From Silene conica (taxonomy: Eukaryota > Streptophyta > Magnoliopsida > Caryophyllales > Caryophyllaceae), in assembly GCA_029255685.2 (NCBI GenBank), contig CM055312.2, forward strand, positions 396,649-460,648: DNA of 64,000 bases. Direction: 5' to 3'. Below are positions 10,212 to 21,288 of this stretch, piece after piece. The notes under the pieces were generated by a model. It saw only the letters and a list, made by a program, of their open reading frames with translations, was not told the DNA's origin and did no database searches. Position numbers and translations under genes: made by a program. Numbering within the stretch: the stretch's first letter is position 1; the number at the start of each line of letters is the position of its first letter.

Positions 10212-13013
10212 CTACAAATCACCATCAGCTGTCCGTATACCTTCTTGATTAGCATGGCCAAGTCTTGAATTCGCAAAAGCATATGACACTGCAAGAAGTA
10301 GAAAAACACCAACTACCATTGAAAACAGCTGAAAGTTTGCAAGCAATTCTCCTCTGATTTGGCTATCTGCTGAGCGGCAAGCAATCTCATTTCCATTGAG
10401 TTGACAGCCATCGGGCATCATAGGGCCGTAAAGGGTAAAGGCAGTCTGATAGAACCAAAGGCCTTGAAGAGCAATCGCCATGCCATTACATAAGTCGATA
10501 GGGAAACTTGAGGGAACAAGCGCACCAAGAACACTCGTTAAGACACACAGGCCTATCAGGAGAACAAGGATATAGTGGTAATAGCCTTCCAGGCCTTTAT
10601 GATTTGTCGAGTGGAAATAAAATAGCAGGTATTCTGAGGAGAACGCTGTGGCACCGATCAAACAAAGAGCTCCATCGGGCAAGGGAAGTAAGCTGAAAAT
10701 GGAACATGGAAAACCATAGGCAGATCATTTTTAAAATACGTGTCATTACGGTGTGGAACTGTGAATAGTGGTATATACTATGTTACTCCGATTCTTCATA
10801 TATCTCAAGCACCCCTTTCTGACACACTCCCTTTATTGAAGGGATTTTATTGTCTTGGAGGAGGAAACTAGATCACTCCACTCTCCTCCTCTAAATTTCC
10901 CTTCAATTCAATTTCGCTAATAAAGTAAATACCCCTTGCATCCAAACAAAGGGTTAGATGGTAAGAAGCTATATCAACCAATTGAACGTCTTTATCAATT
11001 ACCGGTTTCTAAGATAGATTTACGAATAAAATCTGCTTTCTCTAACACCACTTGCACGATTATCCTTTCTTCTAACCATGAGAGGGAACTTACTATCAAA
11101 TCTTATGAAAAGAAACCAAGCTACATAGATGTCAACAACATCTCAAAAGTTTGTAAATAAAACTAAGACATTTCCTGTAACACTCTACATTAATCTAAAT
11201 TTCCTGCAATATTAAATTCGATTTAAGAAACTGTTCTTAGTTATGCTGCTTATATTGGCTCTATGTCAGATCCCAACCAGTGCGTTGCAAAATCTTCTTG
11301 CATATATAACGCCAATATCACAGAAAATTGTGAAGCATATTTAGGCACTACAGCACTTCTAATAGAATAAATTTCCGACTATTTGTCCAATTGTACGAGA
11401 AGAAAGAAGAGAGGAGTAAGAAAAGTGTAATTCACAAATTTCATGACCTAACTTAGTGGCTTAGGACGGCAAATCTCACTAACTACACTGGGAAGATAAG
11501 AGAATATCACAAGAAACTACTATGCATGCAGTAACCACCATCACTTTGATACCCTCAGTGAATGAGATAGGGGTATCTACTATCTCGGACAAATACTTCC
11601 CTACACATGGATGGCCTAAAAAAATAGTGCTTTTACATAAGAAAGGAACATGTGGAAGACAACACTTTGCACGAAAGTTTGTGATGAAATTTGCCCAAAA
11701 CACGACTCTACCCATCTCCATTTCTTAAACACTTCTCCAACCGATTTGCCAAAATTTACCTGCCTTTTGCACTGATTGACATACTCACTTACCACACTAT
11801 GTTACGGTTAATCTTTTAGTGACAAAGGACCACATTGCTCATTTGTCCATTTGTATTTTTGTTACCAATCTTAATTATTGTGCAAGGAAATAACAAACCT
11901 TTCCAAATAGGAGGGATTACATGCTTTCTAGAAATGTCCCACTTAGATGTCCACCTTCCTATAAAGTCCACACTGATGTGATAACGTTTATCACCCGCTT
12001 CCACACATAAAAGTAGGACATATATAGTGGATATCTAACTAATTACTATTATTAAGCACAATGTTAATGTGGTCCGAGCCAAATCTAAAGTCTTCCGATT
12101 ATAAGAAGAATCAAATTCACTCCAAATTTTTTCCTCTAATCCCATTTGTCAATGAAAAACAACAAGTTTTTGACTAACATAATTATTTTGATGATAATCC
12201 ACTTCATCATTATTGACTAGTTTTCGATGAGGTATAGATTAGAGGATTACACTTCAAATATACAAGTTTCATATTACCTTCTTTTAAGGGGTGGGAAAGG
12301 GTGGAAAAGAGAATACAGATTCTCGACCAACTTTTTTGAGTAATCACCTTTTTTCTAAGTGCTTTTGGAGCCATTATTAAAAAAGTACTTGAAAGATTTA
12401 TGATGCTCAAATTATTGATATTTCATGTTTAAGTTCATCATAATTTCTTTTTCACATAAAGCATTTGATTTACGGTCTTACGGAATATAAGAGTTACTAA
12501 AAACAAAAGCAAAGTTGTAACCAGTAGAAAGGTTAAGCTATATATTAAGAAATTCTTAAAAGTTGCACACCAATTTCAGGTTTGACATGAAGTAGCTAAT
12601 CTTCTATAACACAACAATTAAAAGATATTTCATACAGTAGTAATTAAGAAAGCAAGGCAAACCAACCTGGTTTCCACCGAAATGAGAGCAATGAGGCCAT
12701 AGATGAAGAACATGATGAGCATTCCAGAGTGTTCAAAGTTGTTCATATGACTTGGATTCAAGATCCCATTTACAAAGTACTTGAGATGAGGAGAATATAG
12801 AAGCTCTATGCACAAATCAATAAAAGCACCCATCACCACCATATACAACTCCAAGTACCTAAGCCTTCCACCCAATCCTGGTACCGGATTCCATGTCCGG
12901 ACCCGAAAAGTCTTGGGATTAGTAACATACCTATACACACTACACCACATATGCCATAATCCCACCATCAGAAACAATGTACCTGGAACTACATGACCTT
13001 TGAATGATCCCAT
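10212..13013 (-). CDS. TMEM45/DUF716 family multi-pass membrane protein (two exons)
   Basis: Exon 1 is 13013-12667 and exon 2 is 10692-10212, joined across a 1,974-bp phase-2 intron (donor AG|GTTGGT, acceptor TTTTCAG|CTTAC). The product is 275 aa with several hydrophobic segments, starting [20 protein letters not shown]. Family landmarks include the N-terminal GHVxPG motif, HMWCSVYRY, the [17 protein letters not shown] segment, and after the junction [25 protein letters not shown]. Plant DUF716 proteins resemble animal TMEM45; their biochemical role is poorly known, and some are linked to stress or virus responses. The frame is intact across the junction. A possible 5'-UTR intron donor (minus-strand CTAAG|GTAAGT near 13577) hints at a non-coding first exon. 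Expression is unverified. Confidence 0.9.
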
Positions 13014-14040
13014 CTCTTCACAATTCCAAGTTTTTTCTTAATGGGTATCACTAAACTCTTTCATCAAACCCTTATTTCCCTTTCTAACTTCTAAGATCCC
13101 TTTATACCATCAAAATCACCAATACTTTCCAACCTGCTAACATTCAAGAAACCACACAATTCATGTCAATCTTTCAATCTTTTCAGAATCATATTCCATA
13201 CCTTTTTTAGAAATCATAGGTCTTGCTTAAAACCGTATCAAGTCAAACCCTCCTTTTATCACAACCTTATTTATTTAAATAACTAATCTTTGCATCCAAT
13301 ATCATCTAATAATCACAAAAATAGATGACTGAACAGGTTTGTAGACATGATGAAATCATAAAGTTGAATTCTTTATACAAGCACAAGTCAGAGTTGGGTA
13401 CAACTAAAAGTCAAAATTGATGGGTTTGCAGCTTCAAAGTGTAGAGATATCTTAACAATAGAGTTAGGTAACAATGCATTGAATTTTAGTTATGTAGAAC
13501 TGATAAAATGCAAAGAACCCAGAAAAAAACACAGACGAAAATAATGATATTGGTAAATAAGAATCAGTTACTTACCTTAGTTGAAAGAGTAATATTATTA
13601 TTAAAATATGAAAAAGAAATAGTAGAAAGTACTTACAGTGGAAAGAAAGAATGAAGAATGATTAAGAAAGAAGGATCTAATAAAAAGGTAAGTTATGATA
13701 ACCCAGAAAAGGCAAGAAACTCCAAGAGTTGTTTATTTATGAATTATGAGGTTAATAACTCAGGCAAACAAAAAAAAATGACATAGAAAATGTGGTATAT
13801 AAAGGGTGTGGTGTGGTTAATAGTTTCATGGGAAAGAGATGACAAAATGGACCGCTTATTTGCGTTTACAAATCAAATCATTTTTAATTTGGTGGTTAAC
13901 TGCTTATACGGAGTATTTCCTCGTTACTTCCTTGTTTACTAGTATGCCAGATTCCCACCCTTTCTCATCTGCCCATCTCTCATCATATCGTATAGGCGTT
14001 GACTTCATTATCATTCCTCTATTTTTTTACTACTATTAAC
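13014..14040 (-). promoter_or_regulatory. 5' flank of the TMEM45-like gene
   Basis: No coding region is seen. On the minus strand a donor-like CTAAGGTAAGT (13571-13581) may end a non-coding leader exon. AT-rich DNA and a TATATAAAGG-like string (plus strand near 13797) occur, but no motif firmly fixes a promoter. Confidence 0.3.
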
Positions 14041-14445
14041 TGGATTTGGCAAGCAGATCGGTTTGTGTTCGTATCACATCTTAACGGGTTGCAAAACCTT
14101 CAACCCGAACCCGACCTAATTAAGTTTTGTGTCGTGTTTGTGTCGACCTACTTACATAAATGTATCATCAAGCCTCAACCTAACCCATTAATTTTGTGTT
14201 GGGTTTGTATCGTGTTTTCGTGTCATGTACATTTTTGGAAAGTTTAAGTATATTTATGTGATGTAGTATCAATTAAAAATAAGACTAATTTAGCAAACAT
14301 GTCATTCGTGTCGGGTTCGTGTTTAAAGAGCTCAACCCAAACCCAACCCAATTAAATATCGTGTCGACTCACTTACATAAATGAGTCATTAAAACTCAAC
14401 CAAACCCGCTAATTTCGTATCGGGTCTTTGTTTGTCAGCTCTACC
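14041..14445. repeat. Dispersed repeat with two direct copies of an AACCCGACAC-rich block
   Basis: Two similar blocks, about 14097-14200 and 14327-14415, share AACCCGAACCCGACC or AACCCAAACCCAACCC, then GTGTCGAC, CTTACATAAATG and a CTCAACC-rich run. Similar GTGTCGGGTTCGTGT-rich sequences are common as plant DNA-transposon-derived repeats. I could not define terminal repeats or a target duplication, so the class is open. Confidence 0.45.
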
Positions 14446-14697
14446 ATTAACCCATCTACTTTTATACCAGGGTCTAAAACTATTTAAAGTAATTTCAAAT
14501 GATTCGATGCGGACCATACTTTTACTATTTAAAAACAGAAAATGTATACAATGAACTGAACGCATGAGACAGGCTTGATGATACATACCATACCAGGATA
14601 ATGCATACAATTATTGTTTTGGAAATTATTGAAAGACGAAACATGAGATATATACGATTAGCAAGCAAGGATGAATGAGTGCCTATTGCCTTAAGCG

Positions 14698-16682
14698 TCA
14701 TAATAATGTTGATTGTTGAGGCAGACTCTTGTCTTCCACAGGATGAAGCTTGGTCGGAGCCAGAGACGGATTCGACAAGATCTGGTTATACACCTCAGGA
14801 CGGCCACCAAAATAGGCGTCAATAAAGGCGACCATTATCCCACCAACAGTCCTCCTCATAATACCATAAGTCCCTCTCTTCCCACTCCCACACATGCTTC
14901 TCATAAGAACATTACGGTCATTCAACATGTCACAATGCCCATAATTAGAGACCACAAAATACGACGCTTTTACACACTCCTTGTAATACTGAGCGTGGCT
15001 GAGTCCCTTGGGTGTGCAGCTTCTACCCACACCCGTGCCAATGATCGTGGTTGGAATAGATATGTGCAGTGAATTAGCCTCTTTGCTCAGAACGTAAGGC
15101 TTGCTTCGCCGCTCAACCAATCCTACATTGTTACCTTCAACCGGGTCCACTGCTAGTAATGCTGACACATTCACATTCAGGGTTGTTTTCTTGGTGTAGC
15201 CAAGGACGAGAGCGAAGGCTGTCTTTCCTCCCCTGCTATGTCCTGACATTGCAAACTTTTCTAAATTCGCGGTAACTTGTTCGGGTAGGATCCTCGGCTC
15301 ACCCGTGTTTATGTTCAAGGCTAACCAATTCGCTACATTTGCTGCATCATCTATCTCATCTTGGTGGGTAGGGATATTGGGGATTAAGCCAAACTGTGTG
15401 AATAACTGCAGGAAAATATAAGCAAGGCATTAGCCTGACAATTAGAAAAAAGGATGTAATTAAGCACCTTATTTATGAAATTTCACTATGACTGCGGACG
15501 TAAATGAATTGAACCGCTATATTTGTTAAACAAAGACTCATTCGCAACTCATAACTCATACTTTTATAGTTTTATTGAATGAACCAAACACATAGAAAAA
15601 TTACGGGTAGTATACAACACCTTTTAAATCAAACAATAATTGTTTGGTTGCCTTCCATACTCATATGAATTGGAAGTTCTTAGAAAGTGCAGAAATAAGG
15701 TCTTATTTAGTTGCTTAACTTATGGGATGTGAAGGTCCTCCTAAAACTCTAATTTCTACGTAATGCAGAAAGCCACTTATTTGACCCCTTTTTTTGTTTT
15801 TGACGGTCTTATTTGACCCCCTTGGGAATTTGGTAAGTGACCAAAACTTCCCACATAAATTGAGTTCTTATATCTCAATCAAACAACATTTTTACAATTA
15901 CATGATCGAATACCAACTTCATATGATTTCTATTTCGTGAGAACCTCATCTTTCGATAGACAAACAAACAAAATAAGTCCACCAAATAAAGCTACTGAAT
16001 TCTGAATCCTACCCGATTCAGTTAATCAGTTTACCTATTTCATTTCTAGTTACGGTGAATCCAAATTAGGGGTACGAGTTATTGGTATGATGGACTGATG
16101 AACATTTAAGCCGTCTTTCTTTTAAAGTATTGTTAGACCCTATATTTTTTTTGAAATGGGCTTAATAGAACAAAACTGAATGAAGTTAAGGGGGACGGAA
16201 GTGACTATAGCTTAACTGAACTGAATAAACTGCCAAAAAACCATGCCCTTAATGATCGACCTATCTAATTTCATTTAAAAAGTGCAAAAAGAAGAGAGTC
16301 CACAAAAACTGTGAGAGAACATACATCAGATTCCCAGTTGCTAAAAAATGCACAAAGATTAAAAGATAAGAGATAAGTAAGATACCATTGGAGCAACGAC
16401 GATGATACCATGAGAAGCTATGAAGTTGAACAATTGAGTATACTCGTAATTCGGAATATTAAAGCCGTGGACGAAAAAGAGGATAGGGTAATCTCCTGCT
16501 TCTTTAGGTGCAATCATCACCAAAGGCTTGGGAGATTTGGATTTAGATGTATCCACCCTAACTGCTGTATAACTTCCCCTTTCGAATACATTATCCGGTT
16601 TCCGAGTTAAGTTATCGGTAGCTTCCGAACAAGCAATGGCCGCCAACAACGTCAATAAAACACTTGTTAGTAGGCTCGCCAT
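14698..16682 (-). CDS. Chlorophyllase (two exons), signal-peptide-bearing
   Basis: Chlorophyllase removes the phytol tail from chlorophyll to give chlorophyllide. Exon 1 is 16682-16386 (99 codons) and exon 2 is 15405-14698 (235 codons plus stop), joined in phase 0 over a 980-bp intron (donor ATG|GTATC, acceptor CTGCAG|TTATTC). The 334-aa product has an alpha/beta-hydrolase layout: LFFVHGFN for the oxyanion region, nucleophile Ser156 in GHSRGG, Asp186 in LLAVDPVEG and His256 in SNYGHCD. Length and triad spacing match known chlorophyllases. The first ~21 residues (MASLLTSVLLTLLAAIACSEA) form a hydrophobic signal-like segment, as described for Chenopodium album chlorophyllase. This suggests entry to the secretory route or vacuole rather than a simple plastid transit peptide. 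No break is seen; likely functional. Confidence 0.92.
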
Positions 16683-16927
16683 TTATCTATAACAAATTCT
16701 CGTATTAAACCGTCTTTAAATAAAACTGGCTTATTTTTCAAGGGTGAGAAGACTGGATTAGATGATTGAGTGTTCCTCCCTGCTGTAGCAACTAGCAACA
16801 CAAGGGTCTTATTCATGAGAGGTTAACGTTGTTACCTTGGGCAACACATAAAATGAAATTTGTCTATATCTAAAAAAAATCAAAGCGACAGTGGTGACAT
16901 TTGGCTCTAACGCCTGTAATAAAGTAC
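16683..16927 (-). promoter_or_regulatory. 5' flank of chlorophyllase
   Basis: Short upstream region on the gene's minus strand. No decisive TATA or cis-element call can be made from sequence alone. Confidence 0.25.
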
Positions 16928-17013
16928 CTTAGTTATGTCGGCACAACCCGGGTAAAAGACCTTTATTTGTCTTAGTTATGTCGGCACGACCCGGGTAAAA
17001 GACCCGAGTATAT
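16928..17013. repeat. Tandem duplication, 43-bp unit
   Basis: The block CTTAGTTATGTCGGCAC followed by ACCCGGGTAAAAGACC starts at 16928 and again at 16971, a direct repeat of period 43 with one base difference, centred on a CCCGGG palindrome. Confidence 0.8.
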
Positions 17014-17718
17014 TTGAGTGAAATTATTATTTGACACCGTTTAATTCAATGATTGAGTTATAAATTAGTTTACGACATCTATAGCTTAGACGTTGACCCC
17101 TTTTATAATATTGTGAAGATAAAACGTCCTATAATCTAGTTAAAAGTATGGTTTGAGCTCTTTACATTAGGGATTTACACTTGCCAAAAAAAGAAAAAAA
17201 AAATACAATCCAATATTATGCATTAATTACCCTTTTGTCTTCACTCACTTACTTCATTTACGGTTTGCCTATATAACATAGAGACGTTCAAACTTTTATA
17301 TAAAAAAATTAGTACACAATTTATATATATAATTTTATCTAATTAAAAGAGGTTAACACGTTCTTATTTATGTCAAGTTAAAATAACTCTATCTCACGTT
17401 TTAATATAAATAGCTTATAAAAAAGCCAAAACAATTGAAGGTACTTTTTAGAATGAGTTCCCACATGTGTCATGAACTACTAAGCTCATTGAAGATACTC
17501 TTTCAAAAACATGACATGATACTAGTATGTTAATCAATGCAAAATAACAACTAAAGTATAATATAAATTTTTGAAAATAAATCAAAGTTGTCAAAAAAAA
17601 CAATAAGAGATTAACTAATTAATTTTTATGTATTGCGACAATATCTTTTTAAATGGATCAATTAATTACTCAGACAAATATTAACAATACGATAAAATAA
17701 TAAAAGTAAAACAGATAA
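17014..17718. other. AT-rich intergenic DNA, no gene seen
   Basis: No credible open frame. The segment leads into a Helitron-type 3' end at 17719-17748, so part of it is probably Helitron body, but I could not locate a matching 5' TC terminus. Confidence 0.4.
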
Positions 17719-17748
17719 ACCCGTAAATTTCACGGTTCTCAAACCTAG
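17719..17748 (+). mobile_element. Helitron-type 3' terminus
   Basis: An imperfect hairpin (AACCCGTAAATTTCACGGTT) is followed after a few bases by CTAG and then T. A hairpin shortly before a CTRR end with a following T is the Helitron signature. The same arrangement occurs on the other strand at 36335-36363. Confidence 0.5.
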
Positions 17749-18396
17749 TTTATAAGTTGATAAACTTAATTGCGCATATTACGAAATTATGTGAGAAATT
17801 TGCTATATTTCCTCATTTTAATCACTGACCTAAAAATGACCCGACCAACCGAGGTAGGACAAAATGTAAAATAGATCTCAAATAACCAAACTCAATTCAT
17901 CAATGGACCCATTTATCAGAATTCAGAATTATGAGTTCTATAATCCAAGCTCAGAACCACTCATTTTCCCGTGGACCAATCCCCTTTAATATGAGGATGT
18001 GTGGTGCGATTCTCTTCACACCAACTTTAAAAGTCGTAGTTAGAGCGACTATACAATGGACCGGAATCTTTAATTAGGTCATAGTACGAATATGACTTAT
18101 GAGTCCAATGAAATAACATGTGCACTTTTAATTGGCTATCGCTTCTTCAAATAACGAATATCACATGTATTTTTATTTTTATTTTTATTTTTATTCGGTT
18201 TGGAAGTTTATAATATTTCGTACATTGTAGGGCTGTTGGAACTTAATTTGTTTTGTTTACTGAAAACGTGGATTAAAACTTATAATCATATAGTAGAAGA
18301 TGACAATGAATCAATGATTAAAGAGACGATGGAACGAAGATTATTACTTATAAATTAGTTTAAATTCTTTGATTATTTCAAAACGAGATTTGAAAA
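17749..18396 (+). promoter_or_regulatory. 5' flank of CPT-1, with a short ATTTTT microsatellite
   Basis: No coding region. A run of about five ATTTTT units lies at 18168-18197. The remaining ~200 bp before the CPT-1 start is AT-rich, with no sharply defined promoter motif. Confidence 0.35.
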
Positions 18397-19410
18397 ATGC
18401 TTCGCTTACTACACCGTCCCACCAGTTTCCTTATCTCCTCACATAATGTGGTTAATAGCAGGAAAGGTAGTCATTTCATGTTCAAGAAGTGTTCCTGGTC
18501 GGCTACTGTCGTCTCTGGCTGCACGGAGACGAGTTTGCGGGAAGAGGTAATGCCGAAGCATGTGACAGTTATATTGGATGGGAATAGGAGGTGGCATGAG
18601 GCCCATGGGAAACCCCTCAGCTACATTCCTTTCTTTCGTTCTAATATGCTTTTAGTACAACTCTGCCTTAAATGGAGAATTCCCACTGCTTCCAGCTTTG
18701 TGTATGGACTTGCCACCTTGGGAAGACCCAAGGTATGTACGCTAGCTACTTTTATTATTATTCTCACCATATGTTAATAAGTGTTAATAACCTTAGTTAG
18801 TACGTTTGCAGGAAGCTAATGATCTAATATTCCGACAATTTGAAACATGGTTACACGATAACTTGGAGGTTTTCACAAGGTAATGTTCACCAACTATATA
18901 CTAATTAAAAAGATCGAGTTCCAATTCAAATAGTTAGCTTCACCATATATATTGTCAAACTAATTAATCAGGAAAGGAGTACGGGTGTGTGTCATGGGAG
19001 AAACATCAATCCTTGAGGTTTCGTTACAACAAACTATAAAAGATGTGGAAGATGCAACAAGGAATAATACTAATCTTGAGTTCATATTGGCGGTTTGCTA
19101 CGCTGGACGAAATGACATCGTCCAGGCTACCAAGACCATTTGCAACAAGGTAAGAGCTGGCAAAATCGATCCCGACACTATTGATGAGTCCATGATCGAA
19201 AGACATCTTTCGACTCAAAACATGTGCAACCCGAATCCAGACTTGCTTATCCGGACTGGGGGTACTTTCCTCCTCAGCAACTACTCTATGTGGGAATTGG
19301 CTAATACGGAGCTCTACTTTACCAATGTATATGCTCCAGATTTTAGTGAGCGTGAATTTACCCAAGCTTTGGGGTTCTTCCAAAAAACCAAGAGGGCTTT
19401 TGACAAGTGA
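18397..19410 (+). CDS. Cis-prenyltransferase-like protein CPT-1 (three exons)
   Basis: Cis-prenyltransferases add isopentenyl units in cis to an allylic diphosphate. Exons are 18397-18732, 18812-18879 and 18972-19410 (GT-AG introns of 79 and 92 bp), giving 280 aa. The N-terminal ~50 residues are rich in R, K and S and look like an organelle-targeting peptide. HVTVILDGNRRW (55-66) is conserved region I with the catalytic Asp61. The C-terminal region V reads DLLIRTGGTFLLSNYSMW, then ELYF. Compared with E. coli UppS IRTGGEHRISN, the Glu, His and the IPP-binding Arg are replaced by T, F and L; the helix-3 Glu-Asn pair is also lost (VYGLATLGRP). The frame is open throughout. It may be a divergent short-chain enzyme, a non-catalytic subunit, or a decaying copy. 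Confidence 0.82.
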
Positions 19411-19949
19411 TTAACTCATTATTTGATATTTTATGTGGATTAGTACTCTCCATCTTAATTACTAAGAAATAACTCAAATAAGTAATGATATTTGCTCCCA
19501 AAAAATTAATGTTGAATAAATATAATTTGTACTCCTTCCCGATTATCACATATCTACTTCTTGTCCAATAAAAATTATGAAAGTGGGTTTCTCCATAAAT
19601 TATTGAATGTTTTCCATACTCTTTAAGCATATGTTTCCTTTGATTAAAATAAACATAAAATCTTGAAAAAAAAGGAAATAGACAAGGTATTTTGAATAGA
19701 CGAAAAAAGAAATAACGAAGTTATTCAGAATATGAGAGATTATACCCTAACTGTTATGAAATGTCTGATGTGGTTGTACATTGGGATTTATGGCTCATTA
19801 TTATACTTATGTATTTGATAGTATCAAATTGTGACGGGTCAATAGGTTAATTTATCACAATAAACATGCTTGATACCGGGTTTTAGTGAGACTTTCATGT
19901 AATATATATGTCGGTTTGCACTTTTGATTGTAATTTTAAGTCTTTGTGG
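19411..19949. other. Downstream of CPT-1, no gene seen
   Basis: AT-rich DNA holding the presumed 3' UTR and then sequence of unknown origin. A possible degraded Stowaway end (ACTCCTTCCCGATTATC near 19531) has no clear partner. Confidence 0.35.
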
Positions 19950-21288
19950 TATCTTTTAGTTGGGAACTCGGTTTCCATCTTTTTTACAACAAGGAGGAGA
20001 AGGAGAGGCAAATCTTAACCAAGGGAATAAGTGCAAAGTAAAGAGAAGCAAGCAAAAGGAAGAATTGATGCCTTGGCGTACAACAAGAGCCACAATGAAG
20101 AATTGGAAACTCGGTTTCACAAGGGTGAACTTCAATCGAGTATATCTCGAGTTATAGAGCTCGTATTGATGCAAGGCCAAGTGAAGGTGAAAGCTTGTAA
20201 TCTTAGCTTTCCAACGATAGGTCACACGTCTTATTTGGATAAGAAACGAGACAGATATGACCATTCGAAGAAGCTGCCGGTAGACTAAAGCGCAGGCTGC
20301 GCAAAAACCGCGAATTGATACTAAAAAATGCGAGCCATGGCACAGCCTGCGCAATAGAGGTGCGCAGTTGTGCCCAATAGCGCAGACTAGAGGAAATTCA
20401 GGTCAGCCTGTGCAGTTCTGTTTTACAGGGTTCTTTATTTCGTTGTTGGGCTTCTTAACGGAGGATCAACCTAGGTTTTCGTGAAGCCATATAAATACTC
20501 CATTCAGAAAAACCCAGTAACTATCATCTCATTATTGGAACACATCTTATTTTCTACTCTAGTTTTAGCTTAAAAATATTCAATCTTTCCTTATTTTGTA
20601 TTGTAGACTTTAAAATGAGAAGCTAATCTTCTCATTTCTTGGTGTAATCTCATCAAAGTTTCCAACTTTAACATTGTAAAACTCTTTTTACCCCTCTTTA
20701 TTTATCTAATGTATTTCATTTGAGTTTTATTTCACATTTTGAGTAATTGTTTGCGTGGTTTGATCACCCTAGCATCCAAGTTACTTGAATATTGCAAATT
20801 TTAAGGAATCGGTTTAGTTTTCTTAGGGTTGTTTGAAGCAAGCTTATTGTATGTTGATTTGGCTTAGAAGATGCATGCTTTAAGTAGGAAATTACATGAC
20901 TTTTCTTATTATCATGGTTTAATGTGGTAAGATTATTAGTTTCCTTGTCTCATCTTTTGGTTTAGTTCTCATTGCTTGGTTGTAATCTTGTGTTATGGTT
21001 TAATAATTCGGGTTAGAATCGAAGAAATTGCATATACGGTTTAGTTGTGTGATTCACCTTCTTAAGATGTTGATTATGGATAGTTAAACTAGGAGTTGTA
21101 TTCGAGTCAAGCTTGTCATTGTTGGTTGCTAAGAGAAGGTTACATCAAGACTTTCTCTCTTATTGAATTTTGCACATCACTTGTTTGTGTTTTTGTCTAG
21201 CTTAAAAATCTTCGCCTTGATATCATTTAATGCTTTTCCAATCATTACTTTCTCATTTATGTCCCCTTTGTTGCTCATTGTTAATAAT
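19950..21288 (+). mobile_element. LTR-like sequence, left part, interrupted by Athila
   Basis: This stretch and 35519-35720 become contiguous once the Athila element and one TSD copy are removed. It has a TATA-like CATATAAATAC (20488-20498), a cluster of GC-rich inverted repeats at 20283-20420 (for example GCGCAGGCTGCGC), a pyrimidine- and AT-rich leader and no coding capacity. The right part contains TTTATTTCCGCTTTGCTAC, like plant gypsy LTR ends. I could not define exact termini or a target duplication. A solo LTR is the best guess; an unrelated non-coding transcript is possible. Confidence 0.45.

Noticed and set aside
10212..19410. TMEM45-like gene, chlorophyllase and CPT-1 as a biosynthetic gene cluster
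   Set aside because: Phytol release and prenyl synthesis are loosely related topics, but nothing in the sequence (shared promoter, co-orientation, family precedent) supports a joint pathway.
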